A DNA stretch of 64,000 nucleotides, taken from contig NZ_CADFDK010000009.1 of assembly GCF_902832885.1 (NCBI RefSeq), positions 186,001-250,000 of the forward strand, given 5' to 3'. The notes below the pieces were generated by a model that had not been told where the DNA came from, did no database searches, and worked only from the letters and a program-made list of their open reading frames with translations. The translations under genes were made by a program, and so were the position numbers. The DNA is from Burkholderia seminalis DSM 23518. Lineage in GTDB: Bacteria; Pseudomonadota; Gammaproteobacteria; Burkholderiales; Burkholderiaceae. Numbering within the stretch: the first letter of the stretch is position 1; every line of letters begins with the position of its first letter. Shown here in pieces: positions 35,301 to 44,179 of the stretch.

Positions 35301-35950
35301 GCGCTTGGCCCGGACGCGCGATCCAGGTAGCCTTCGAACAGGTCGACCACGACGTAGCCGTCGTCGGCGGCGTCGCCCCACAGATCCTTCACGCGGAACT
35401 CGACATGGTAGGTCGGCTGATGCGCGGCGCCGGTGTCGCCGTGGCCGATCGCGTCCGGGAAGGGCCACGATTCGGTCGTCCGGTGCAGCACGACGCCTTC
35501 CTTGCCGCGAACGTAGCCCGGCGCGCGGATGTGTCCGCTGACGTATTCGTCGCGAACGACGACACGCTCGCCGACCTCGAACCGCGTCGAGTCGGGCGGA
35601 GCCGCGCGGCCGCCGGATGTCGGCGGGTTCGCGAGCCGGAAATGCGAACCGAGCGCGCGGTCGAGTTCATCCTGCGTGAGCACGCCGGTTTCGACGAGCA
35701 ATGTCGCCGTCGCGATCACGTAGCGCTCGTAGTAGCGCGTGCCGACATGCTGGCGTACATCGATGCGTTCGACCGCGTGACGTACCTCGTCGACGCTGAA
35801 TTTTTTCAGTTGGTCCACGCCGACGAACATCAGGCTGTACGCGAGATGTTCCCAGTCTTCCTTGAAGACCGGCTTGTAGCCGAGACTGTTGATCGTATGC
35901 GGCACCGGGCCGAAACCCTGGAAGCCGCCGAGGTCGTGAAAGCCGTCCAT
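35297..35950 (-). CDS. nthB: Nitrile hydratase beta subunit
   Basis: A 217-residue beta subunit starting [16 protein letters not shown], the classical N-terminus. The C-terminal SH3-like part contains [31 protein letters not shown] and [14 protein letters not shown]. It pairs with the alpha subunit 44 bp upstream to hydrate nitriles to amides and carries the conserved arginines (for example [14 protein letters not shown]) that hydrogen-bond to the alpha-subunit metal site. It overlaps the CobW gene by 4 bp. Confidence 0.95.
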
Positions 35951-35994
35951 ATGTGATCTCCGAGATGAAGGACGAAAGCGAAACGGGGGGCGAG

Positions 35995-36594
35995 TCAGTG
36001 CGCGCGCGGCAGCGCGACGCCGATCAGCACGTCCTTCGTGACGAGCGTGCGCAGTTGTTCCTCGCTCATCTGCTCGCTGCCGGCCGGCCGCACGGGCAGC
36101 ACGAGATAGCGGGTTTCGGCGGTCGTATCCCAGACCTTCACGACGACGTCGTCGGGCAGGTCGGTGCCGAGTTCGCGCAGCACAGTGCGGCCCTCGCGGA
36201 CGAGTCGCGCACGATATTCGAAGCCCTTGTACCACTCGGGCGGCAGCCCGAGGACCGGCCAGTTCGTGCATGAGCACAGGCTGCAGACGATCACGTTCTT
36301 CAGCGTGGGCGTGTCTTCGAGCGCGACGATGTATTCGCCCTGCGGGCCGGTGTAGCCGAATTGCGCGCATGCGGCCGTGCCGTCCTTCAGCAGCAGTTCG
36401 CGAAACGCCGGGTCGACCCACGCACGCGCGACGATGCGCGCGCCGTTGGCCGGATCCCAGGTCGTGGACATCAGCTCGGTCAGGCCTTCGATATAGCCGT
36501 CGGGAATCAGGTTCTTCTCTTTCATCACGCGAAACAGCGCCCAGGCACGTTCGCCGGGCGTCGAGACCGTTTCCGCGGAAGGGGTCGTACTCAT
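35995..36594 (-). CDS. nthA: Nitrile hydratase alpha subunit, Fe-type
   Basis: A 199-residue metal-binding subunit. The metal site is Cys104-Ser-Leu-Cys107-Ser108-Cys109-Thr110 in VIVCSLCSCTNWPVL. The CSLCSCT version with Thr is characteristic of non-corrin Fe(III) enzymes; Co-type enzymes have CTLCSC. Cys107 and Cys109 would be oxidised to sulfinate and sulfenate. The gene is first in the leftward arm and has a good ribosome-binding site (AAGGAGCC). It acts on the nitrile produced by the aldoxime dehydratase encoded divergently. Confidence 0.96.
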   Translation of the reverse strand: MSTTPSAETVSTPGERAWALFRVMKEKNLIPDGYIEGLTELMSTTWDPANGARIVARAWVDPAFRELLLKDGTAACAQFGYTGPQGEYIVALEDTPTLKNVIVCSLCSCTNWPVLGLPPEWYKGFEYRARLVREGRTVLRELGTDLPDDVVVKVWDTTAETRYLVLPVRPAGSEQMSEEQLRTLVTKDVLIGVALPRAH

Positions 36595-37108
36595 CGTGGG
36601 GGCTCCTTGTGGTGGTTCGGGTTGACCGCCGCCACGGCGTCGGGACGGCCCTGGCGGGGGTGGCCGCGTGGTGTCGGTCACGCTCGACGAGCAGGGTAAG
36701 AAGAGAAAAAGCACGGTTCTTTGCCGGCACGGATCGGAAACTATGCTGAGACGGCCCCGTGGCGCGGCGTGGGGCCGGCGCGCACGGATGCACGGCGATG
36801 GACGGCAATGGGCGGGGCACCCGACACGAAAACCGTGGCAGCCGGCGCACGTTTTGCGACCGCTGCATGACATCGGAAGCGCAGGTCCGCCACAGCCAAT
36901 TTCTTGTTCCGCCGGAAAACAGAACTGCGGATTTTGCCTTCCTATTCTCATCCTCAAGCGACGGCCGTTCGATGTCGCGAATCGCCGGCATCCCCGATGG
37001 ACCGGCGGAACAACAGTCAGCCAGCACCCCCGCGATTCCACCATCCGGCGACGGTTCCCGTTCGTCGTGCGTCGAGCGTGGCGGTGTCTGCGCAACCAGG
37101 TGAGGAGC
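36595..37108. promoter_or_regulatory. Divergent promoter region of the aldoxime/nitrile cluster
   Basis: A 514-bp interval between nitrile hydratase alpha and the outer-membrane protein gene. It contains a perfect 12-bp inverted repeat with widely separated arms: TTGTTCCGCCGG (36904-36915) and CCGGCGGAACAA (37002-37013), 86 bp apart. The left arm also sits in the small dyad TTCCGCCGGAA. These could be half-sites of an AraC-type activator, one facing each promoter. No coding frame is convincing here. Confidence 0.6.
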
Positions 37109-38005
37109 ATGATGGACAACGTCAACAGAATGAAACTGAAGCGAATCGCGCGCTGGATCGGTTTGTCGCTGATCGCCGTCGCATCGCATTACGCGGGCGC
37201 GGTCGAGGTCGATCCCGGCGACTACGAGCAGTATCCGGCCGGCGCGACGATCGGCGTGCTGTACTACAACTATTCCGCGACGAACGCGTACTACGCGAAC
37301 GGCCACCGGACGTCGGATTTCGACCTGCAGTCGAATGTCGGCATCGCCCGCCTGCTGCACGTGTTCCAGCTCACCGACAGGCTCACGATCGATCCGCAGG
37401 TGTTGCTGCCGTTCGGTCACATCAGCAGCTTCGGCAACGCCGGCGCGCTTGGCAGTACGAACGGTGTCGGCGACGTGATCCTGACCGCGCCGTTGAAATT
37501 CCGCCTCAACGACGCGAAGGACGTCGTCGCCGCGACGGTCTACGTCTACGCGCCGACCGGGAGCTACGACCAGAACCGCGGTCTCAATCTCGGCGCCAAC
37601 CGCTGGTCGCTCGATTTCCAGGCGGCCTACATCAAGCACTTTTCGCCGCAGTGGGCGCTCGATCTCGTCGGCGACGCGATCTGGTACGGCAACAACACGT
37701 CGTACGGCGCGAGCGGCGCGACGCTGCATCAGCGGATGAGCTACAGCGCACAGGCGATGGTGCGTTACATGCCCGATCCGGGCACGTCGCTCGCGGTCGG
37801 CATCACCCAGCTCTGGGGCGGTGAAACGAGCGTCGACGGTGCGGACAACAACGACGCGCTTCGCACGACGCGCCTGCGGCTCACCGCGGCGAAATTCGTG
37901 ACGAAGTCCGATCAGGTGCAAATCCAGCTCGGCACCGACCTGAGCGTGCGCAACGGCCCGAAGAACAGTGTGCTCGCGGGCCTGCGCTACGCGCACATCT
38001 TCTGA
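37109..38005 (+). CDS. Outer-membrane channel-like protein of the MetA/phenol-pathway family
   Basis: A 298-residue protein with N-terminal signal (LKRIARWIGLSLIAVASHYAGA, mature from VEVDPGDYEQYPAG) and beta-strand-rich remainder ending in an aromatic (YAHIF), as in outer-membrane barrels of the putative MetA-pathway phenol-degradation family. YVYAPTGSYDQNRGLNLGANRWSLDF matches the family pattern. It probably admits hydrophobic substrates such as aldoximes or nitriles. First gene of the rightward arm; the ATG at 37109 (or 37112) follows AGGTGAGGAG. Substrate specificity is inferred only from its neighbours. Confidence 0.85.
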   Translation: MMDNVNRMKLKRIARWIGLSLIAVASHYAGAVEVDPGDYEQYPAGATIGVLYYNYSATNAYYANGHRTSDFDLQSNVGIARLLHVFQLTDRLTIDPQVLLPFGHISSFGNAGALGSTNGVGDVILTAPLKFRLNDAKDVVAATVYVYAPTGSYDQNRGLNLGANRWSLDFQAAYIKHFSPQWALDLVGDAIWYGNNTSYGASGATLHQRMSYSAQAMVRYMPDPGTSLAVGITQLWGGETSVDGADNNDALRTTRLRLTAAKFVTKSDQVQIQLGTDLSVRNGPKNSVLAGLRYAHIF

Positions 38006-38100
38006 CCGGCCGCATGCGCCGGGATACGCCCGGTGCATGTCGCTCCGTGTCCCCAACGTCGATACCTCGACACCCGATTCCCTTTCCAGAGAGGTCATGC

Positions 38101-39159
38101 ATGGAATCCGCCATCGACAAACACCTGGTCTGCCCGCGGACGCTGTCGCGCCGCGTCGCCGATGACTACCAGCCGCCGTTCCCGATGTACGTCGCCCGGG
38201 CCGCCGAAGACCTGAGCCAGGTCGTGATGGGCTATTTCGGCGTGCAATACAGCGGCGCCGACAAGCGCGCGGCGGCGCTGGCCGCGTTGCGCCGGATCGT
38301 CGCCGATTTCGGCGTGCAGGACGGCCCGAACAACTTCGATCTGACGCAACACACCGACGACCAGGGTTACGAGAACCTGATCGCCGTCGGCTACTGGCGC
38401 GATCCGGCCGCGTATGCGCGCTGGATCGCGTCGCCGGCACTCGTCGAATGGTGGACCTCCGACGCGCGCCTCGCGGACGGCATCGGCTACTTCCGGGAAA
38501 TCGTCGCGCCGCGCGCCGAGCAGTTCGAGACGCTCTACGCATTCACGAACGATTTCCCCGGCGTCGGCGCGATCATGGACGGCGTCAGCGGCGAGATCGA
38601 GGAGCACGGTTACTGGGGATCGATGCGCGACCGGTTCCCGATCTCGCAGACGGACTGGATGCGCGCGGACGGCGAGTTGCGCATCGTCGAGGGCGATCCG
38701 GCCCGCGGCGGCCGCGTGGTCGTGCTGGCGCACGACAACATCGCGCTGATTCGCTCCGGCCAGGACTGGCGCGCGGCCGAACACGACGAGCGCCGGCTGT
38801 ATCTCGAGGAGATCGAGCCGACGCTGCGCAGCGGAATGGACTTCCTGCGCGACAACGGCACGGACGTCGGCTGCTACAGCAACCGCTACGTGCGCTCGAT
38901 CGATCTCGACGGCAACGTGCTCGACGAGAGCTACAACATCGGCCACTGGCGCTCGCTCGACCGCCTCGAACGATGGGCCGAATCCCATCCGACGCACCTG
39001 CGGATCTTCGTCACCTTCTTCCGCGTCGTCACCGGGTTGTCGAAACTGCGGCTGTATCACGAGGTTTCCGTCTTCGACGCGAAGCATCAGGTCTACGAAT
39101 ACGTGAACTGCCATCCGCGCACCGGGATGATGCGCGACGCCGTCGCCATCGCCCGCTGA
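38101..39159 (+). CDS. oxd: Aldoxime dehydratase (heme-dependent)
   Basis: A 352-residue enzyme that dehydrates aldoximes (R-CH=N-OH) to nitriles. Length and key residues agree with the Rhodococcus OxdRE numbering: proximal heme His299 (SHPTHLRIF), distal His320 (LYHEVSVF), Ser219 (LIRSGQDW) and Arg178 (SMRDRFPIS). The substrate binds directly to ferrous heme. It sits 95 bp after the outer-membrane protein and 55 bp before the amidase, so the operon supplies nitrile to the nitrile hydratase and amide to the amidase. Whether it prefers aliphatic or aryl aldoximes is not evident. Confidence 0.95.
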   Translation: MESAIDKHLVCPRTLSRRVADDYQPPFPMYVARAAEDLSQVVMGYFGVQYSGADKRAAALAALRRIVADFGVQDGPNNFDLTQHTDDQGYENLIAVGYWRDPAAYARWIASPALVEWWTSDARLADGIGYFREIVAPRAEQFETLYAFTNDFPGVGAIMDGVSGEIEEHGYWGSMRDRFPISQTDWMRADGELRIVEGDPARGGRVVVLAHDNIALIRSGQDWRAAEHDERRLYLEEIEPTLRSGMDFLRDNGTDVGCYSNRYVRSIDLDGNVLDESYNIGHWRSLDRLERWAESHPTHLRIFVTFFRVVTGLSKLRLYHEVSVFDAKHQVYEYVNCHPRTGMMRDAVAIAR

Positions 39160-39214
39160 ATCCCGCCGGCACCGCCGGGGCCGGCGGTGCCGCTTACCGA
39201 ACTGGAGAACGTCG

Positions 39215-40741
39215 ATGGCCATCAAACGCCCGACCCGCGAACAACTGTCCGATATTGCAGCCGGCTTCGGCTTTCATCTCGATTCCCGCCAACTCGCCGA
39301 CTACGACGATGCGCTGCAGGCGAACTTCGACGCCTACGATGCGATCGACGCGCTGCCCGACTATCTGCCCGTCGTCGCGTATCCGCGCACGCCCGGCTAC
39401 CGCCCGGAAGGCGACGAGAACCGTTACGGCGCGTGGGCGCGCAAGAGCACGATCCACGGCGCCGCCGACGGCAAGCTGCGCGGCAAGACGGTGGTCGTGA
39501 AAGACAACATCTGCGTCGCCGGCGTACCGATGCGCAATGGCTCGACCACGTTCGAGGGCTACGTGCCCGACGTCGATGCGACCGTCGTCACGCGGGTGCT
39601 CGACGCCGGCGGCACGATCGCCGGCAAGTCGACCTGCGAGTACTACTGCTTTTCCGGCGGCTCGCACACGAGCGCGTCGGGGCCGGTGCACAATCCGCGC
39701 AAGGCAGGGCACTCGTCCGGCGGCTCGTCGTCGGGCAGCGGCGCGCTCGTTGCGAGCGGCGAGGTCGACATGGCGCTCGGCGGCGACCAGGGCGGCTCGG
39801 TCCGGATCCCGTCCGCCTATTGCGGCATCTACGGGATGAAGCCGACGCACGGGCTCGTGCCGTATACCGGCGCGATGCCGATCGAGGCGACCGTCGATCA
39901 TCTGGGACCGATGACGGGCAACGTGCTCGACAACGCGCTGCTGCTCGACGTGATCGCGGGCGACGACGGGCTCGATCCGCGCCAGCGGGCGCTGCCGCCG
40001 CGCGCCGATTATCTCGGCGCGATCCGCGACGGCATCGCGGGACTGCGGATCGGCATCCTGCGCGAGGCGTTCGGGCTCGCGAATTCGGAGAACGTGGTCG
40101 ACGAGGCCGTGCGGGCCGCCGCGTACCGGTTGCACAAGCTCGGCGCGCGCGTCGACGAAGTGTCGGTGCCGCTGCATGCGGCCGGCACCGCGATCTGGCT
40201 GCCGATCGCGGCCGAGGGGGCGACGCAGCAGATGATGAAGGGCAACAGCCACGGTTTCAACTGGGGCGGCCTGTACGTGACCGGCATGATCGATCACCAC
40301 GCGGGCTGGCGCGAGCGCGCCGACGAGTTGCCGGATACCGTGAAGGTGACGATGCTGCTCGGCGAATATTTCACGAGCCGGTATCGCGGGCGCTACTACG
40401 CGAAGAGCCAGAACCTCGCGCGGCGCTTGCGATCGGCTTACGACGCGGCGCTGCAGTCGTATGACGTATTGCTGATGCCGACCGTGCCGATGCGCGCGTC
40501 GAAGCTGCCGGCGCCCGGTTGCGCGATGTCCGAGTCGCTGACGCGGGCGTTCGAGATGCTCGCGAATACCGCGCCGTTCGACGTGTCCGGGCATCCGGCG
40601 ATGTCGCTGCCGTGCGGGGTCGCCGACGACCTGCCGATCGGGCTGCAACTGGTCGGGCGCCGTTTCGACGAAGCGACGCTCTACCGCGTGGCGTATGCGT
40701 ATGAACAGTCGTCCGACTGGCGTCGGACGACGTACGCATGA
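39215..40741 (+). CDS. Amidase-signature family amidase
   Basis: A 508-residue amidase with the Ser-cisSer-Lys triad at the same numbers as the Rhodococcus nitrile-cluster amidase: Lys96 in VVVKDN, cis-Ser171 in HSSGGSSSGSGAL, nucleophile Ser195 in GGDQGGSVRIPS. It would hydrolyse the amide made by nitrile hydratase to the carboxylic acid and ammonia. An N-terminal helical extension (about 1-90) is typical of these enantioselective amidases. It ends the enzymatic part of the rightward operon; the regulator gene follows 144 bp later. Confidence 0.94.
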   Translation: MAIKRPTREQLSDIAAGFGFHLDSRQLADYDDALQANFDAYDAIDALPDYLPVVAYPRTPGYRPEGDENRYGAWARKSTIHGAADGKLRGKTVVVKDNICVAGVPMRNGSTTFEGYVPDVDATVVTRVLDAGGTIAGKSTCEYYCFSGGSHTSASGPVHNPRKAGHSSGGSSSGSGALVASGEVDMALGGDQGGSVRIPSAYCGIYGMKPTHGLVPYTGAMPIEATVDHLGPMTGNVLDNALLLDVIAGDDGLDPRQRALPPRADYLGAIRDGIAGLRIGILREAFGLANSENVVDEAVRAAAYRLHKLGARVDEVSVPLHAAGTAIWLPIAAEGATQQMMKGNSHGFNWGGLYVTGMIDHHAGWRERADELPDTVKVTMLLGEYFTSRYRGRYYAKSQNLARRLRSAYDAALQSYDVLLMPTVPMRASKLPAPGCAMSESLTRAFEMLANTAPFDVSGHPAMSLPCGVADDLPIGLQLVGRRFDEATLYRVAYAYEQSSDWRRTTYA

Positions 40742-40885
40742 CATGCCCGGCGCGGTAGCGCGCGGCCGCCGCGCCGCGTGCCGGTTCGACCGGCAACGCG
40801 GCGTGCGCGGTCATCGATTGGACAAGGCGCTTTTGAACGGGCACGCTATCGGCTGCGTGTTTGCCAACCCCTGTAGGGCACGATC

Positions 40886-41927
40886 ATGACGATGCGTCCT
40901 CTCCCGCGCGCCGCAAGCGGCGACGCGCCCGGTCCGGCGTCCGGCAGCCCGCTGGACGAACGGACGAACGCGGCCATCGAGGTGCCGATCGACGGCTCGG
41001 TCAGCCAGCGTATCGAATTCTGGCGCGAGACGATTCTGCGCCTGTTCGCGGACGTGCAGATCGCCGCCGTGCAGAAAGCCGATTTCTTCGGCCGGGTGCG
41101 GCAGCGCAAGTGCGAAAAGATGCGAATCTCGGAAATCCACGCGAGCGAGCAGGCCGTGATCCGGCGTTATCGCCAGGCGCGCAGCGAGTACGAGGACAAG
41201 TATTTCGGGGTCTTGATGCTCGAGGGTAGCCAGTCGGTCGAGCAGGACGGCAAGATCGTCACGCTGCACCCCGGGGATTTCGCGATCTACGACGCGACAC
41301 GGCCTCACCACCTGCAGTTCGGCCAGTCGTGGCGCGAGATCGTCGTCAGCATTCCCCGCGCGACCCTGAACCAGCTCGTCGTCGGGATGGAGCACCGCAC
41401 GGCGTGCCCGACGCAAACCGGGGACGGCGTCGGCAGCGTCATGCGTGCGTTTCTCGAGCAGATGTCGTCGCAGATCCGCAGCGTGACCGAGGACGAGATG
41501 CGGCAGTTGTCGGATACCGCGATCTCGCTGATCGCGATGACGCTGGGGGGGCATGCAGCGCAACGACCTCGCGCAGTCGAGGATGAAGGCGTTGACGCTG
41601 ACGCGCGTGAAGCGGCATGTGCTCGAGCACCTGCACGACCCGGAGCTGAACCCGATGCTGATCGAGCAGTCGATCGGGATTTCGTCGCGGTACATCAACA
41701 AGCTGTTCGAGGCCGAGGAGGCGTCGCTGATGCGTTACGTGTGGAACCTGCGGCTCGAACGGTGCGCGCAGGATCTCGCGAATCCGCAATGCGCGGCGCT
41801 GCGCGTGTCCGACGTCGCATTGCGCTGGGGATTCAACGACATGTCGCATTTCAGCCGCGTGTTTCGCGAGCGGTTCGCGATGTCGCCGCGGGCGTGGCGC
41901 GAGCAGAGCGGCAAGCCGCGCGCGTAA
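40886..41927 (+). pseudogene. AraC-family regulator of the aldoxime/nitrile genes, frameshifted at a G7 tract
   Basis: Residues from ATG 40886 form an AraC ligand-binding-like domain (SQRIEFWRETILRLFADVQI, VEQDGKIVTLHPGDFAIYDATRPHHLQFG), ending ...ISLIAMTLGG. Just after, at the run of seven G (41545-41551), the homologous sequence continues one base later with MQRNDLAQSRMKALTLTRVKR and a standard two-HTH domain (IGISSRYINKLFEAEEASLMRYV, VSDVALRWGFNDMSHFSRVF). Removing one G would give an intact protein of about 346 residues. As written, the DNA-binding half is out of frame. This may be a sequencing error, a real mutation or phase variation. AraC proteins activate nitrile/aldoxime operons in other bacteria. 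Confidence 0.82.
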
Positions 41928-41999
41928 TGCGTCCCGGGCCGCGTTCGTGGCCGGCCAGCGCCGATCGCGGCGGCCGGACGTCGACAGGCTCGGCCGACT

Positions 42000-43466
42000 T
42001 CAGTGCAGCGCCCGCGGCGCGTGCGCCGACCGCGAATCGGCGGAGTCGACCACGCCGGTTGCACCGGTTGCGTCGCCCGCGCGCAGCGGTCCGCCCGCGC
42101 AGGGTTCCGTCGACACCGAGAAGCCGAACGTATTGACGCCGCCCGCGCACGCGACGAACACGCCGCCGCCGTGCATCTCGGCCACGGCCTTGACGATCGA
42201 CAGTCCGAGCCCGTGGTTCTCCTTGCTGTTCGCGCGTGCTTCCTCGAGCCGGTAGAAGCGCTCGAACACGTGCGAGCGCTGCACCGGATCGATCGGCTCG
42301 CCGGGGTTCGACACGGCCATCTCGACGAGCGTGTCGCGCCGCGTGATCGTCACTTGTAACGTCGCGCCGGGCGCGGAATGCTGGATCGCGTTGATCAGCA
42401 GGTTCGTCATCGCGCGGCGGAACAGCGACGGATCGACGGCCGCGCGCGCATCGCCGTGCAGTTCGGCGTGCAATTGCGCCTCGTCGAGCGGGATCTCGAG
42501 GAAATCGAGCATGCGCCGCACCTCGTCGGCGAGCGACACGTCCTTCAGGTCGGCCGCGCGTTCGCCGCGGTCGCTGCGCGACAGGAACAGCATGTCGTTG
42601 ATGATCACGCGCAGCCGCTCGAATTCCTCGAGGTTCGACTGCAGCGTCTGGCGCATCCGGTCGACCGAGCGGTCACGGCTCGTCAGCGCGACCTGGGTCT
42701 GGCCGATCAGGATGCTGATCGGCGTGCGCAGCTCGTGTGCGACATCCGCGTTGAACGCCTCGAGTCGCGCGTAGGTTTGCTGGATCCGTTCGAGCGCGCC
42801 GTTGAACGATGTCGCGAGATCGCGCAGCTCGGTGGGCAGCGCGTCGGTCTGCAGCCGCTGGCGGCGGTTCGTCGCGCTCACGCTCGCCGCGTCCTGCGAC
42901 AGCCGGTCGAGCGGCGCGAGCCCGAAGCGCGCGACCGCGCGGCTCAGCAGCAGCGTGATGACGGTCGCTGTCGCGATCAGCGCGGCCAGCGTCCAGCCGA
43001 AGCGGCGCAGCATCCGCTGCGTGCGTTCGCACGAGGTCGCGACGACCAGCTGCAGCGTCGGCCGCTCGTCGGCGCCGGGCAGCGTGACGGTCTTGGTCAT
43101 CACCGCGTAGCTGCTGTCGTTGAGCTGGTAGCGCTGGAACGCGCCGAACGGCGGGTCGAGCGGCACGCCGTCGACGGGGCTGCCGAAGCGGAACGCGGGG
43201 TTGTCGCTGACGACCTGATAATGCGTCGAACCGTCGGGCGGTTCGAGATCGGCGAGTTTTTCCTGCATCAGGCGGCCGCGCGCGGCCGTGGTCGCGTGCG
43301 ACACGATCATCGCGGCGACCTTGGCGCGCGTGTCGAGCGTCGCGCGCAACTCGGCGAACAGCTGGCGCTCCATCATCACGAACAGCCCGCAGCCGACCAG
43401 CGTGAACACGAGCAGCGACACGATGCCGAACATCGCCGAGAGCCGCAGGATGATCGAGCGCTTCAT
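42000..43466 (-). CDS. Heavy-metal-type sensor histidine kinase
   Basis: A 488-residue membrane kinase: N-terminal helix (about 8-30), periplasmic sensor loop (about 31-175), second helix (about 180-205), HAMP (about 205-260), HisKA with ADVAHELRTPISILIGQTQVAL carrying the phosphorylated His, and HATPase (NLLINAIQHSA, ENHGLGLSIVKAVAEMHGG). IrlS/CopS-like. Its start overlaps the response regulator stop by 4 bp. Together they form the last two genes of the RND efflux operon and probably sense an envelope signal or pump substrate. About 30 disordered residues follow the ATPase domain. Confidence 0.93.
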   Translation of the reverse strand: MKRSIILRLSAMFGIVSLLVFTLVGCGLFVMMERQLFAELRATLDTRAKVAAMIVSHATTAARGRLMQEKLADLEPPDGSTHYQVVSDNPAFRFGSPVDGVPLDPPFGAFQRYQLNDSSYAVMTKTVTLPGADERPTLQLVVATSCERTQRMLRRFGWTLAALIATATVITLLLSRAVARFGLAPLDRLSQDAASVSATNRRQRLQTDALPTELRDLATSFNGALERIQQTYARLEAFNADVAHELRTPISILIGQTQVALTSRDRSVDRMRQTLQSNLEEFERLRVIINDMLFLSRSDRGERAADLKDVSLADEVRRMLDFLEIPLDEAQLHAELHGDARAAVDPSLFRRAMTNLLINAIQHSAPGATLQVTITRRDTLVEMAVSNPGEPIDPVQRSHVFERFYRLEEARANSKENHGLGLSIVKAVAEMHGGGVFVACAGGVNTFGFSVSTEPCAGGPLRAGDATGATGVVDSADSRSAHAPRALH

Positions 43467-44158
43467 GCCCGCCGCTCCGTGTCGCCGTCCTCGCGTGCCT
43501 CGAGCACGTAGCCCATCCCGCGGATCGTGTGCAGCAGCTTGTCCGCGAACGGGCCGTCGAGCTTCGCGCGCAGCCGCTTGATCGCCGTCTCGACGACGTT
43601 CGCGTTGCTGTCGAAGTTCACGTCCCATACGAGTTCGGCGATCGTCGTCTTCGACAGCACCTCGCCGCTGCGCCGGGCCAGCACGCCGAGCAGCTGGAAT
43701 TCCTGCGCGGTCAGGTCGAGCCGCGTGCCGTCGCGCGTCGCGCGGCGGCCGATCAGGTCGACGCGCAGGTCGCCGATCGAGATCAGCGTCGACTCCTGCA
43801 CGCGCGCGCGGCGTGTCAGCGCGCGCAGCCGTTCGATCAGCTCGAGAAACGAGAAGGGCTTGGTCAGGTAGTCGTCGGCGCCGCCGCGCAGCCCGCGCAC
43901 GCGATCGTCGACGCGGTCGCGCGCGGTCAGCATGATGACGGGCGTCTGCTTCTGCGTGCGCAGCGCGCGCAGCACGCCGAAGCCGTCGAGCTTCGGCAGC
44001 ATCACGTCGAGCACGACCACGTCGTAGTCGAATTCGACGGCTTTCCAGGCGCCGTCCTCGCCGTCGAGCGCGGTATCGACGACCCAGCCTTCCTCGGTCA
44101 GGCCGCTCTTCAGGTATTCGACGACTTTCGGTTCGTCTTCGACGATCAGGACTTTCAT
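43463..44158 (-). CDS. OmpR-family response regulator (IrlR/CopR type)
   Basis: A 231-residue response regulator: receiver domain with VLIVEDE acidic pair, phospho-Asp in VVVLDVMLP, Thr in MLTARD and Lys in YLTKPFSF; then a winged-helix DNA-binding domain (about 130-225). It is the partner of the kinase at 42000-43466 and lies 21 bp after the outer-membrane factor gene. It would control its own RND efflux operon. Confidence 0.95.
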   Translation of the reverse strand: MKVLIVEDEPKVVEYLKSGLTEEGWVVDTALDGEDGAWKAVEFDYDVVVLDVMLPKLDGFGVLRALRTQKQTPVIMLTARDRVDDRVRGLRGGADDYLTKPFSFLELIERLRALTRRARVQESTLISIGDLRVDLIGRRATRDGTRLDLTAQEFQLLGVLARRSGEVLSKTTIAELVWDVNFDSNANVVETAIKRLRAKLDGPFADKLLHTIRGMGYVLEAREDGDTERRA

Positions 44159-44179
44159 GAGGTTGTCCGCCTAATCGGG

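Noticed and set aside
35951-38542. Leftward frame continuing upstream of nitrile hydratase beta
   Set aside because: The upstream part overlaps nitrile hydratase alpha and the outer-membrane protein gene and has no homologous sequence; the beta subunit begins at 35950.
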